This document shows, in pieces, positions 23,101 through 34,567 of a stretch of 49,727 bases of DNA. The notes beneath the pieces are model-generated. The model ran no database searches and was not told the DNA's origin. It saw only the letters and a list, made by a program, of their open reading frames with translations. The stretch covers positions 1 through 49,727 of the forward strand of contig JBNGIS010016384.1 in NCBI GenBank assembly GCA_049999725.1, read 5' to 3'. The DNA comes from Haplomitrium mnioides (taxonomy: Eukaryota > Marchantiophyta > Haplomitriopsida > Calobryales). The position numbers and the translations under genes are program-made. How positions within the stretch are numbered: the stretch's first letter is position 1; each line of letters begins with the position of its first letter.

Positions 23101-24592
23101 CCTTTTCACCAGTGCTCGCTCTTCGTCTGGCCGGACTCGTGATTCATCATCTTTTCGGCTTTACTTGTTCTCCTTTGATCGGACTCGCAATAAATTGCCC
23201 TTTCGGCGCTCTTTCCTTGGTGTCCGGTTGGGCTTCCCGACGGATCCCTATTAAGTAGGCTCTCCACGTAGGGAGGCGGATCCGAACCCATTTAATTGGG
23301 CTCTCCACTTAGGGAGGCTCAACCTCGTAAGATTTGCGGGGCCCGTCACTTTCCCGTTGAGGGTCTGCAGACTCCTTGGAACTGCCACGTGTCCTCGAAT
23401 CCCATGAAGTACGCCAGGGATGCCACCTTTCCACAGCACCTCACGGACTCCCTCAAGCTTTGAAATGGTGATGAGTTGCCGCTTTGTCGTTCTTGCTTAA
23501 CCTCGCAGTTGTCCTTCTAAGCAGTCCTCCATGCTGTAGAATGGTGACAAGTCACATTTTTGTCGGTCGCCGCTTCGCTTATCTTCGTTTCGCCCTTACC
23601 TCATGACCTGTCAGACCTCCCTTAGCGGATCCCTGTTAAGAGGTCCCCCCATGTCGGAAGACGGATTGGAACCCGCTTAACCGAGTTCCCCACTTAGAGT
23701 GGCGCGATCCCGTAAACTCTTTGGGGCCTCCGGAGCGGCCATGTCGCCTATTGAATCTCGTGAAGCACGCCGGGGACGCCACGTTTCCACAACGCCCCAC
23801 GGACTCCTCGGGCCTTTCTTCCTTCGGGTTGATTCGAGCCTAGATCCTCCTGCTCTGGTCCGATTGTAGCAGTCGGCTTCCGATTACGAAGCACTTCCTT
23901 CCTTTCTTGCTTAGGTGACCCACTGCGGAGCCTCATCTTTCGAATTCATCTCGATGCCTTCTCTCTACCTGGCCTCACCCGCCGCATACTCCTTTGTATG
24001 TCGTTTGTTGCCGTTGGGCAAGTCCCCTCACTGTTGTGACTTTCAATCCACTCGCGTGATGGCTCTCTGCACGAATCCTGACTGTCCTCCCCCTCGCCTT
24101 CATCTCCCGTAATTCTTCTCGTGAATTCCTTCTCACATGATTCCTCCTCGATGTTGCTGGCTCCCCCCTCCATGAATTCCTCCACGATTCATCCCCTTTA
24201 ATCTCTACCCTCCTCTCCTCGAATTCTTCTACTACTCTGTTCTTTTGATCTCTCCTCTCACCCCTCTTTGATTTCCTCTTGATCACCCTTGTCATCCCTG
24301 CCTCAGTCACGATTTGCTGCAAGTTCCATTGATCCTCCTGGTAGCCTTCTTATTTGACTTGTCTAGATTCCACAGGGCTCCCCATTGCATTGCATGATCC
24401 ATGACATTCATTGGGGAAAGCAGAAAAGAAAGAAAGAGAAGGGAGAGGAGAAAGGTACAGGATTGGCATAACAACAATAAAAGAATAAAATACAAAGGGA
24501 TACAAATGACTAATGCAAACTGAAGGACTTAACAACTAGAAGCTCAGTAATCACAAAAGAAAAATAAAAAACTCAAACACACCCGACCAACA
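20193..24592 (-). repeat. 5' LTR of outer Gypsy element
   Basis: 4400-bp direct repeat of 2516-6982, from TGTGGTCGAAGCC to ...CCAACA. Contains the same internal blocks as the left LTR: the G-box-like array near 22090-22340, the 54-bp array near 22850-23235, the duplicated block near 23240/23625, and the open frame 24322-23946. Confidence 0.85.
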
Positions 24593-24688
24593 TAACTCCC
24601 TTTTTAATTGTGTAGCGACCCCGCAAACACCTTCCTCCTTCTAACCTTCTTAGGCTCCTCCGTGGCCGTTGCTCTGACCTCCCTTGTT
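24593..24688 (-). mobile_element. 96 bp of Gypsy internal 3' end beyond the 5' LTR
   Basis: This matches 6983-7074 (polypurine tract and the sequence upstream of it), which belongs before a 3' LTR, yet here it lies outside the 5' LTR. It then joins DUF7869 sequence at about 24689. The arrangement implies a tandem or recombined element with its outer part lost. Confidence 0.75.
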
Positions 24689-25500
24689 GAAAACTATTTG
24701 CTCAAAATCTTTCCATTGGAATCATTTAACTGGAATTTGAATTATTGATTAAAAGTAATATCATGTATCCTTTGAACCAAAGAGAGTCATTGCTTTATAA
24801 ACATTTTGAAATCCCAAGTTTCCAACAAAAGAGTCACTTGAGGTTTAGGATTATAGGATAATTGAAGCGCCTTGCTAAGACTCGTAATCGTGAAAGCCTT
24901 GGCACGTTTTAAATGTTTCAATAATGGCTGAACATTTGATCGATTTGATCATGAGTATGGCCAACCATGAGAAATCCCACCTTGATATTTCGAAAAACAT
25001 TCTTAACAATAAGAAGACTAAGATATCCAAACATGATAGAATTCTTATTCTCTTATGTTGTGTTGTCCAATTGAAGATACAAAGTTGGAGGCAACGGGTT
25101 TTTCAAAGTCGCATAATATTTTGTTGAACATAGTAACTCTCAAATTGGAATCGCTTCTCACGTTTCCGTACGTTAAGAAGACCTTCAAAGAAAGAACATG
25201 ATTAAATATTAAGGCACCAACAGCATGCACACCCACCAAACAATCTTTATCAATGTTTTTTGGTGGTGATGGCCAATGTAGAATAACAATTTTCTTCTGA
25301 TCCGTACCATCAATGACAATTCTCAAGTATTTTTGACCATCAATATAGCATTTTCTTTGATGGTTTGCAAGTTTTGATCTTTCTTTCATTTGTTGGTCAT
25401 GATGAAGAAACAATTGGTGATTATATTTGACTACATCATCACAAAGCACAAAAGACATAAAAGTAGTTAAGTAAAACATATGTTGATATTTGTAACTTCA
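24689..25500 (-). pseudogene. DUF7869 transposase-like domain, copy 2, 3' end truncated
   Basis: 25479-25045 reads MSFVLCDDVVKYNHQLF, then GIVIDG.DQKK-type text (VIDGTDQKK), HWPSPPKNIDKDCLVGVHAVG and SLKVFLTYGNVRSDSNL. After a frameshift, relics of the D-N-x(4-6)-N segment and of GHTHNQID follow. It matches 40358-41130 in inverted orientation. The homology stops at 24689 at the Gypsy fragment, so the C-terminal third is lost. The first acidic residue of the RNase H-like fold would be the Asp of VIDG. It is expected to act on DNA in the nucleus if it is a transposase. Confidence 0.72.
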
Positions 25501-27798
25501 AAACACAACCTGAGGTGCCACAAACATTTAAGTCATTTTGAGCAAGAAAAAAACAAGATTTACTAACAAAGGATATTACAACACATCATCTAAGTGTTTA
25601 GGATGAGTAGAGACAACAACTAATCATATACGCAAATAGAACCAATACAACAACACCAATATCATGGCTTGTTGTGACTGTTGTTGCGACTAGTTTTAGA
25701 AGAAACAAGAATAAATCCTATGCGCATATAGGATTTTCAAACAACAAAAACGATTCTTTCAAAAAAAAATTTATAAGGGCTCTTCATTTGAAGGAACCAA
25801 AACAAAACTTGTTGCAAGGCTAAGATCACCACCAAGAATCAAATTTATTTTATGGCTTAAAAGATTGCAGACTAGGTTAAAATTGAAATATAAAACAACA
25901 GATTCTATGCGAGCATAGACACTCTTCTCACAACTCAACTTGCTAAGAATTATTCGACTCAAATTGTCTTTGCTAAATAACTTCACCATAAAAAAAAAAT
26001 CTTTTGGTCGTAAGTTGAGAAAACATAACATCTCTAGAACTAGGATTTGAGTCTAGAAAAAAGATAATGGATTAGCCAAATGTATCAAAATAGAAGAAAA
26101 TTTGTTACCTTTTTTGGACTCTAAGACATGTTTTTCTCACAAAGATTTTATTTCTTCACATGTTTCACAAACAAAAAATCTATTGCATTTTGGAATTTTT
26201 ATATTTGGAAAATGAGTTCTCTAATGTTTTGTTAAACTTGAGAAACTAAGGATACAATGGGGATCTTTCTCTTACAAATAAGTTGTGTAGTAGTCGTTAA
26301 CTTCCCATTTTGTAAAATTATTGAGGAAGTTGTACACTTTGTGTTCTTTAATCCTTTAGCAGATAGTTCTCTTTTTCTAAAAATGCCTCTAGGATATTCG
26401 TTTTTGATATTTTGAATCCTTTGGATTCTATCATTCCCTACTGCCAATTTATAATATAAAGGCCATTCTAGACACAAAGGTACCACTAAACAGTGTAAGC
26501 TGATTTTCAACATCGAAGTCTTTTCTTGGTATGTAGTGTGATATTTTGATACTTCATGCTTTTTCAAAATTATATTTCTCTCACAATTTTCAAAAAATCT
26601 ATCTTGCACAATGACAAGCAATTATTTTGACAACAAAAAATTCTCTTCAATTTAGAAATTTACATTGGATCGAGTTTTTTCTTCACAAAGTTCTCGTCAT
26701 GATGGACTTTCCGCAAAGAAGTTTCATGCAGGGTGTTTACTCATTTGGGTTTTGGTCTAAACAAAGAATTCTTATGTTATGTTAGACGATTCAGTCTGTA
26801 AGCAAATCCAACAATAGGAGATAATTCATCCTGAAGATCTTGGTCGTCATCATAAACACTGTTTGTTCTGTCGCAGAATATTTTCAAGAGATGAGTTTCT
26901 TCTTAGAGATTAGGAGAACTGCACCATTTCAAAACTGAATCTTGATCAATATCTCGATTAGAAGGAAATGCTTTTTGTAATAAAATCGGTGCCTTTGGTG
27001 ATAACTCCAAAGAAATGTTGATTGATTGAGACTCTTTGCTAGAATCGTTTTCCAAACTACTCCTCCAAAAGAATTCAATTTGTTTTAGATGTCCCAATCT
27101 CTTTGCGAGGTATAACTTGAAACAAAATCAGTCGTTGTTTGAGTGGTGCTATCGGGGAGAGTGGCTCATCTCCAAAATTAAAACTATCCACAGATTGTAT
27201 GATTTTTTCGTTCTAAACAAACATACTTTGATCATGAATATCAAAGTCTCCCTCAAATGTGGACAAAGAAAGGTCTACAGCTGTCTAGAATTTTTGTATT
27301 GAGCTTTTTTGTTGTTGATATTTTTGAATACTCATAAGAAAGATTCAATTTTGACCACTTGAAGAGCAACAAAGATCTTGTGTTGGATGAAGATTGTTTC
27401 TTCAATTCTTTATGAGCATTGAGTTCCCTCTTTGATCCTTTGCGCACAAATTGTTGAGTTGTTAATTCTATGCTTACATTGGATTCACTCCTTAAACCTA
27501 TGCGCGAATAGGGTTGAGTCTCTGATCCTATGCGCGCATGGAGTTCACCTTCTTGATCTTTTTCGGTGGAGCTATCTGATTCAATAGAAGTCATATTTTT
27601 CTCTAATATACTTGACATCACCCTTAACGCTTTTGGTACTCCATTGCTTACCTCCAAATAATTGTCATTTGAACAAATGTCAACCTGCTTGTAAAAAGTA
27701 ACATTTTTTTGTGAAGATGAATCTTGAAACTCTAACCTCTTCTAGCCTTTAAAAACTCCAACCATTGAAAAAGCTGTCTAAAAATCAAGTACTTCAAG
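25501..27798 (-). pseudogene. DUF7869 gene, N-terminal and middle part, copy 2
   Basis: From 26208 to 27798 this matches 1-1610 in the same orientation. The upstream open frame 27657-27253 contains 10-residue repeats encoded by the palindrome units (ELHARIGSET, QPYSRIGLRS and so on). The piece 26621-26232 has GNDRIQRIQNIKNEYPRGIFRKR followed by a Lys/Thr-rich segment, which fits the region before the core domain in DUF7869 proteins only loosely. Stretch 25501-26200 has no convincing coding signal and may be an intron or decayed spacer; it holds palindrome units at about 25714 and 25905. The gene is dead. Confidence 0.5.
27411..27545. repeat. 30-bp palindrome units that are translated, copy 2
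   Basis: Cores at about 27411, 27441, 27472, 27502 and 27531, stepping by 29-31 bp, with TATGCGCGCATG best preserved at the last. They fall inside a 134-codon minus-strand frame and give five 10-residue repeats. Confidence 0.75.
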
Positions 27799-27984
27799 AA
27801 TATTATAAAATGTAGGCTACAATGCTTCTTTTCCAACCTCCTCACACATGTATCTTATTATTATTATTATGTTATAGAAGATACAAAGGGGTAGATCTAA
27901 ATAGAGGTAATGCTTACTACCTCCTATCTTAACTAGAGTTAAGATAACTAGCTAACTAGAAAACTAGAGTTAGACTAGAGTACA
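27799..27984 (-). repeat. 3' LTR of Copia element
   Basis: 186 bp, matching 34286-34474. The terminal TG seen in the other LTR (plus strand) is AA here at 27799-27800. On the element strand CAACCAAGGGGTAGTA just before the LTR is a candidate polypurine tract. Confidence 0.8.
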
Positions 27985-29353
27985 ATACTACCCCTTGGTT
28001 GATGTATGGGAAAAACATCGACCACAACATAGAGTGAGTGCTAACCCTAGTATGATCCCCATCCATTTTGGGTTTGGTCTCATTAAAACCCTTCTTTGAT
28101 CTCTAAGAGAAAGAGCTCCACAACCTATACATATAGGAGGGGTCATAAAAATAACAATAAAATAATAATTTTTTTTTATAATAGTTTACTGTAGGTATAT
28201 TGTAGGGATGGATGACATACCTAAATAGGGATAAAATTAAAGACATAAATTTCAAAATTTTCTATACTTTTTTTTATAGTATTATAATAATATTTTTGAA
28301 ATTTTGGTTTTCAAAGAGAACACTATCGCGCAAGCAGGGGCTCGCGACTGCTTTTGTGAAGAGAATTTCAATCTAAGAAGAGAAAAATGTTGATGTCGAT
28401 TTTCGAAGGCTACACGAGTCTGCATTATGATGAGTTTGAATCCAGCCTGCTTCGTCGATGGCATATGAATACTCCAAATCTTTGAATGGTGCAGCGATGG
28501 CATTTATTGAAAGCATGTTGCAAATTGAATGGGCTCTTCAAATGTTGCAATGATGGTGTTGGTTGAAAGAATGCTGTAAAAAATCTGCAAGTATGGAAGA
28601 GCGTTGAATTGTTTGCAGGGATATCTTCAAATGTTGCAATAGTAGCAGATGAACATATTCTGCATATAGGGTCCCTCTAAGTCGCTGGTATGATGCTCGT
28701 TGATGAATGTATTTTGCAAATTGAATGTGCTCCCCCTGACTTGATGGTATGCAAGGAGCTGTTTTTTATGTTGAATGTGTTGATGGTAATCGAATAGGTC
28801 TTCTAATGCACTGCTAGATCTTTGAATGCCTCTGTATGCAAGAGATAATAGAACTGCTTTGAAGGAATTCTTTGTCTGAATCGAGTTCAAAAGTGGTGCT
28901 CTGAGCTGAACAGATGATCAGAATGATTAAAAAAAAAACTAGTGATCTTCAAAATATGCAGCAATAATGTCAATGTTCTAGAAAAATATAGATAAGTATC
29001 ATATTTGTTCTTCAGTGCTTGAATAGTGAAAAAGGAGCCTCTTATTGTATCTATGAAATATGAGTTGGTATCTGCATATGAATTGCATCTGGAGAATTAG
29101 AAATACATCGGTGAAGCTGATGTTGAGCTTCTTCTTGTCTTGGATGTAGATTGGACTGATGTAGAATACCAAGTGTTAATGTTGGGAGACAAAGTGCTGT
29201 AGTTCATCAATAGTGCATTGTAAAGAAGATAAGTAATCCTTATTAGAGATGTTATTTATGATCTTCTGGTTCTTGTTTTAGTAGTGTAGATAACTTCCTT
29301 AATCCAATGCCTAGGATATGTTCTCTATGTAGTGATGGTGGCAAAGGTCTATT
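27985..29353 (-). mobile_element. Copia 3' region between RNase H and 3' LTR
   Basis: About 1.37 kb with no recognisable domain. Small open frames (28890-28627 and 28503-28282) have no motif I can name. AT-rich runs near 28150-28300 look like decayed untranslated sequence. Confidence 0.5.
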
Positions 29354-29950
29354 CTAAGCTGTAGCAATCCATTCAACTTTAATCTTGTCTCCATGTTGCT
29401 CATGGGTGTAGAACAATTTCAAAGCGATATGTTTGGTTCTATCTCCTTTGATAAATCCCTGTGCAATTTGATCCATACATGGTTTGTTATCCTCGTTTAT
29501 AATTGTAGGTTCTGTAGGGATTGGTAAGCATGTCATGTCTACACACTCTTTGGTGGCTTTATGTAAAGCAATTATTTCTGCATGATTTGAAGTTGTGGTT
29601 GTCATGGATTGTTTAATGTTTTTCCAGGAAATAGCTGTGGTTTCTTGTAGAAACACATATCATGTTTGGGATTTAGCATCTGCAGGATCAGACAAATATC
29701 GTGCGTCTGCATATCGAGTAATGGTGGTACTCAAATCTTTGGGAAAATACAAACCCATATCAATAATTCCCTGTAGGTATTTGAAAGCTCGCTTCACACC
29801 GTCCCATTGTCGAATGGTTGGTTGAGAGCTATGCCTTGCTAGAAGGCTTACTGCAAAGTTAATATTTGGCCTGGTATGGTTGGCGAAATATAACAGTCCT
29901 CCAATCGCTGATAGATAGGGTTTTTCAGATCCTAAGGTTGGTTCATTGTC
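29354..29950 (-). pseudogene. Copia RNase H domain
   Basis: 29656-29354 reads AISWKNIKQSMTTTTSNHAEIIALHKATKECVDM, then INEDNKPCMDQIAQGFIKGDRTKHIALKLFYTHE, the classic Copia RNase H end. Upstream relics include FKYLQGIIDMGLYFPKDL and YADARYLSDPADAKS, where the first Asp normally sits in a YADADW-like motif. One stop separates the two parts. Confidence 0.88.
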
Positions 29951-31250
29951 TCTTCACTTTGTAAACATGTTCTTCGATATATCCAGAGTTTGCAAATCCA
30001 TAGGAGTACTCACTGGGTGTGAGTTGTACACATTAAACTATTGCAAAATTTTCTTCGTATAGGTTGATTGATGAATCAATATGCCATTGGGTAGGTACTT
30101 ATATTGTATGCCAAGACAATAACTTGGCTGACCAATATCTTTCATATCGAAAATTGTTTTCAAGGTGGATTTTGTTTTTGTAATCAAGGATGGAGTTCAT
30201 AGAATAGTTATATCATCCACATATATAGACAAGATAAGAAATTTCTAGGCCTATTTTTTGAGGAATAGACATGGAGCGATGTCTTCATTAATGAAGTTTA
30301 AGGCGAGCATCTCAGCTTGAATCTCTTATACTAGATTCTACCACTATGTTTTAAGCTATAGATTGAGTGGAGAACCAGTATTGAAAAGGTCTTTCCATTG
30401 TTATCTTTCTGGACTTTCTTAGGTACATGTCTTTCAATGTACTTCATAACTTGTAACACATTTTTTATGTGTGACCTCTTCTAGTGCTCAATAAGAGGTC
30501 CACTGGAAATTGCATCAGCTAAAGGCTAATTCGGTGTGTAAAGCACACTCTATAAATGCGGGACTGCAGGTCTTGGCTGTTTCTGGTGCTCTTTCCAGTG
30601 CTTAATAGGAGTCCCACTGAAGTATCCATCAACTAAAGGTTGTGTATTCATATCAACAAAATGATGAATAGTCATGTCAGCTAAAGGCTAAGAGACGCCA
30701 TTGGCTAAAGGCAAATGGATGTGGCTTATCATGCTCTCAACATATGGGACTAAAGGCCCTCCTTTTCTTAGATCTGTTATTTTCTGAATTCTAGCAAGCA
30801 ATGCAACATTATTTGTTTTTGATTTCTCTCCTTGAATATGAAATACTACTCATTTGAGTAGTTCGGGGGGCACAACCATATAAACATGTGTCCATATGCC
30901 ATATAGATACATAGTCATAACATCCATCATATCCATAGCTAGCTTATTAATCAATGCAAAAGCAATCAAGTATCTCTATGTTATGGCATCCATTATCGGT
31001 GAGTATGTCAAGTCATAATCTCGACCATAAATTTGGGTATATCCCTTTGCAACTAGTCTTGTGCATTTCATTTCTTCACAAAGAAAAATTTGTGTCCAAC
31101 AAAATTTTCATTTGCTGGTGCAGATATGATGAGGCCAAGAGCTTGTCACTTTATAAGTGAATCCAATTCAGAATTAATAGCCTCCTCTCATTTTGGCCAA
31201 TCTGTTCTCTTTTGTACTTCTTGCACTGAAAGTAGATCAAGGCTATCACC
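29951..31250 (-). pseudogene. Copia reverse transcriptase domain
   Basis: The catalytic box reads LILSIYVDDITIL near 30200-30235, with both Asp kept, followed by MKDIGQPSYCLGIQY. The N-terminal side starts with TDWPKWEEAINSELDSL near 31190. The palm is interrupted by stops, and near 30480-30790 by a spacer with repeated 'agctaaaggc' phrases that does not fit the RT fold and may be a local insertion or expansion. Not functional. Confidence 0.85.
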
Positions 31251-32680
31251 GGTAATTTGTTGTGATATTGAAAATGCAAAATGATCATCTATGGTAGTAT
31301 TTTCTCTTGACCACACCTTCTTTGTATGCATATATTGAATTGAAATTCCCTCATTATCCTGGGAATGAGGTATGACAGGTTCAACAGGTGTATGAATAGG
31401 AGTGGGTTCCTGCATATTTATCACATTTTGACTCTGTCTAAGATGAGTATCTTTAGATCCAGGAGGGTGACCTCTCTTAGTTCTTGGCATGGTGTCTACA
31501 ACCATGCTTTTAGAAGGTTGTACCCTTGCAAGGACATTAACTGCATCAACATGTGATCGTGATACATTTGCAGCATCATTGAATATGTCAGGTAGTTGCT
31601 CTAAAGTCTGATGTAGATGCTAGATATGTTGGACCTCAACCTCTGTTTGTTGGGTGCAAGGATCATTAAAAAGTGTATCCTTTGTTTTCTAGATTAGTTG
31701 AAGATTGTGGATAGTCTCTGAACTCTGTTCAGGTCCTAAAGATATATATATCTTTAAAGAAATGGCAGTATTGGAATCTTGCTCTGTATACATCCCCAAT
31801 AGTTGGTTCTAAGAATCGGATTATGGATGGAGATTCAAAACCAATGTATATCCCTTTCTGCCATTGGGGGCCCATTTTTGTGCGTTTAGAACCCAAAATC
31901 GGAACTAGAACGTGGCATCAAAAGGTTCGCAAATGTGAGATATTTGGAGGTAAACCAAACGCTACATAATGAGGGGAAAATGAATTGAAAGCAGAAGGTC
32001 CATATTTTAAGAGTGTAGTTGTGTGGAGTATAGCATGACCCCATACAGTAGTTGGGAGTCGTGAATGCATTACTAATGAACGAGCAATTAGTTGCAGTCT
32101 CTTTATAATAGATTCTACTATACCATTCTGAAAATGTACATAGGGCACTGGGTATTGGGCTTCTATACTTGATATGAGACAAAAATCATTAAACGTTTTG
32201 GAAGTGAATTCTCCTACCCCATCAATGTGTAATGTTTTAATTGAACATTATGGAAACTGTGCTCTCGGTTTGAGGATATTCGCTAGAAGTCGTGCAAAGA
32301 CTAAGTTTCTAGTTGACAATAGAGAGACCTGTGACCATTTAGTAGAAGAGTCGATTATAATTAGAAAAAATCTAAATGGTCCACTAGATGGTTCAATGAG
32401 ACCACAGACATTGACATTTAATTGCTCCAAGAATGTGAGAATGGTATGGATTGTTTTTGATATGGCTGGATGTGTAGAAAATTTTCCTTGTGAGCAGGCT
32501 ATACATGGTCCTTTCATGACTTGTGTATGTGTAGTTGGTGGTATGCCAACTGAGTTTTGAAGGATTCTTCTATACATAGTGGTTCCTAGATGTCCCACTC
32601 TATTATGCCACAATGTTGTAATGCATATAACAATTTTCTCAGCTAAGTATGTATGTATTTGTGTCACATACAAACCAAAG
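31251..32680 (-). pseudogene. Copia integrase with GAG-pre-integrase segment
   Basis: 32673-32248 contains LWHNRVGHLGTTMYRRIL, with the conserved HxRxGH zinc-side segment, and then GPCIACSQGK, the Cys pair of the zinc domain. The core follows with LNVNVCGLIEPSSG, where the first catalytic Asp (usually in a DVCGP-type motif) is Asn, then LIIIDSSTKWSQVSLL. Further pieces lie at 32148-31918 (RSLVMHSRLPTTVWGHAILHTTTLL). The end at 31505-31188 is a hydrophilic linker toward RT. Confidence 0.85.
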
Positions 32681-32799
32681 GGTTGTGCAAGTAGTGTTTC
32701 TCTAATATGTGTACCCTATGAGTCTCTCTGAGTAATGTTGAGGACTTCTCTTTGTCATTGTTTATCAGTATTTATGTGTAATTGATTTGCTCGAATATC

Positions 32800-33048
32800 T
32801 TAGAAGCTAATCAAGTTGCATGTGGCTGTAGGTGCATATATGGCATCGGCGATATGAATAGGTGTGCTTCTGGGAAGTATAACTATGGCTATTCCATGGC
32901 CTATAATAGTAGTTATAGTTCTATTGGATGGTGTAATAGATGAAAAATATTTCCTACTTCTTAAGATGGAGTGTGACGTACTACTGTCTATGATGCAGGT
33001 TACTGGTTCATCCATAGGAAACAATTCATTTACATTACCCAACAACAT
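32800..33048 (-). pseudogene. Copia aspartic protease domain
   Basis: Reads MDEPVTCIIDSSTSHSIL, where the active-site triad D-S/T-G is DSS, followed by IIGHGIAIVIL and DAIYAPTATCNLISF, the typical end (normally L.VP....NL.S). It lies between gag and integrase, as expected for Copia. Confidence 0.8.
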
Positions 33049-34285
33049 GAGACTTTGGAAAGGTTACTACACTTGTGTACTCTATAGTCTGGCTAAATGT
33101 GCACGTACTCAATATTCTCTTCTAGTATGTCCTAAAGTTCCACATCGATGACATTTCAAGGATCTCTTATTCCTATTGAATGGAATTCTAGAGGTATTTC
33201 CTCCTCGACCTCTTCCCTGGTAAGTATTTCTATTCTACCATCTAGGGTTGCTCTACATTCAGCCTACATTTCTTCCTCTAAAGGAGGAGTTTCTTCCTGT
33301 GCCCGAAAAACGTCCACCTCTTCCTCTGTATATTCCTCTCCTCTTGATATTTCTTCGATTTGAGTTGATATTGTATATTGGATGTGTGAGAGAATATTCA
33401 GAATTACTAATATTGTTTGAAATAAAAACAAGTGTGGCTTTTGCTAGAAGAACTCTGGTGGATGAAGATAACAGAAGCAGGTTGCAGAACCAGGTTATAC
33501 AACAGAATCAGGTTGTGTAAGCTTGATAACTGTTGATGAAAGAAAACACATGGATGATCATGTTGTTGTATTCAAGAGTCTCTATATTCTGCTACTTGTA
33601 ATGTATGAAGAAACCTCCTCTCTTCAGCTTCTATAGTTAGTTAATTTTTGTGTGTTTCAATAATCTTGAAAGTGGTTAAACAAAAATAAATTTCTGACTA
33701 GAGGAAGATTTTAAGCATTTAGATTGAATAATCTGACTAGAGGGAAAAAAAATGTAAATGAATTTGTTGATTAGAAGGACAAAATTTCTAGAGTTAAATT
33801 TAGTTTNNNNNNNNNNNNNNNNNNNNNNNNNNNNNNNNNNNNNNNNNNNNNNNNNNNNNNNNNNNNNNNNNNNNNNNNNNNNNNNNNNNNNNNNNNNNNN
33901 NNNNNNNNNNNNNNNNNNNNNNNNNNNNNNNNNNNNNNNNNNNNNNNNNNNNNNNNNNNNNNNNNNNNNNNNNNNNNNNNNNNNNNNNNNNNNNNNNNNN
34001 NNNNNNNNNNNNNNNNNNNNNNNNNNNNNNNNNNNNNNNNNNNNNNNNNNNNNNNNNNNNNNNNNNNNNNNNNNNNNNNNNNNNNNNNNNNNNNNNNNNN
34101 NNNNNNNNNNNNNNNNNNNNNNNNNNNNNNNNNNNNNNNNNNNNNNNNNNNNNNNNNNNNNNNNNNNNNNNNNNNNNNNNNNNNNNNNNNNNNNNNNNNN
34201 NNNNNNTTATATATTTTACTATGATATAGATTTGAACAATTTTTCTAGAAAATCAATTTCTTTTTGAGACTTCACGTGCTGATAA
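33049..34285 (-). pseudogene. Copia gag with zinc knuckle, partly in an assembly gap
   Basis: Near 33110-33175 the minus strand reads LKCHRCGTLGHTRREY, a CX2CX4HX4C knuckle with the last Cys changed to Tyr, preceded by an Arg/Gly-rich segment (RGRGGNTSRIPFNRN-like). Most of the N-terminal gag is unreadable because of 400 N. Next to the 5' LTR the element strand reads TTATCAGCACGTGAAGTC at about 34268-34285, a candidate primer-site region. Confidence 0.65.
33807..34206. other. Assembly gap, 400 N
   Basis: A run of 400 N inside the Copia gag region. Confidence 0.99.
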
Positions 34286-34474
34286 TGTATTATAAAATGT
34301 AGGCTACAATGCTTCTTTTCCAAGCTTCTCACACATGTATATTATTATTATTATTATTATGTTACGGAAGATACAAAGGGGTAGATCTAAATAGAGGTAA
34401 TGTTAACTACCTCCTATCTTAACTAGAGTTAAGATAGCTAACTAACTAGAAAACTAGGGTTAGACTAGATTACA
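34286..34474 (-). repeat. 5' LTR of Copia element
   Basis: 189 bp from TGTATTATAAAATG to AGATTACA on the plus strand. Directly after it, the interrupted unit resumes with sequence matching copy 1 from about 1600. Confidence 0.85.
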
Positions 34475-34532
34475 ACAAAGGAATTTTTTAACAAATATTA
34501 TGAACCTCTTATATCACACCTAAAAGATGTGT

Positions 34533-34567
34533 TTTTGTCGTTTTTTTTTTTTTGCAAAACGACAAAA
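34533..34567. promoter_or_regulatory. Conserved inverted repeat in the divergent intergenic region, copy 2
   Basis: Arms TTTTGTCGTTTT (34533-34544) and AAAACGACAAAA (34556-34567) around a T-rich loop that is longer than in copy 1. It lies upstream of the methyltransferase exon at 34928. Confidence 0.5.

Larger units (their letters stand above)
2516..24688 (-). mobile_element. Long-LTR Ty3/Gypsy retrotransposon, minus strand, with nested insertion
   Basis: LTRs at 2516-6982 (4467 bp, 3' LTR) and 20193-24592 (4400 bp, 5' LTR) enclose an internal region read on the minus strand in the order gag, protease, RT, RNase H, integrase. This order marks Ty3/Gypsy. Without the nested element at 8937-16148 the internal region is about 6.0 kb. 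LTR ends read TGTCGG... and ...GACCACA in element orientation, so TG...CA is kept. The LTRs differ at about 12 of the first 104 bp compared, nearly all transitions. Stops, frameshifts and changed catalytic residues make it dead. No matching target duplication is seen: the left flank is AAGCA, while the right LTR runs on into 96 bp of internal-type sequence (24593-24688). Confidence 0.88.
27799..34474 (-). mobile_element. Ty1/Copia retrotransposon, minus strand
   Basis: Short LTRs at 27799-27984 (3') and 34286-34474 (5') enclose gag, protease, integrase, RT and RNase H in Copia order on the minus strand. LTR ends on the element strand are TGTA...TACA. The two LTRs differ at about 11 of 185 sites plus a 3-bp indel. 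Flanking 5-mers are TCAAG and ACAAA, an imperfect duplication. The paralogous empty site in copy 1 near 1597-1602 (tcaaagaac) supports insertion into the unit's divergent intergenic region. Many stops mark a dead copy; 400 N at 33807-34206 hide part of gag. Confidence 0.88.

Noticed and set aside
24593-24597. Target duplication for the outer Gypsy element
   Set aside because: The bases after the right LTR are internal element sequence, not a copy of the left flank AAGCA.
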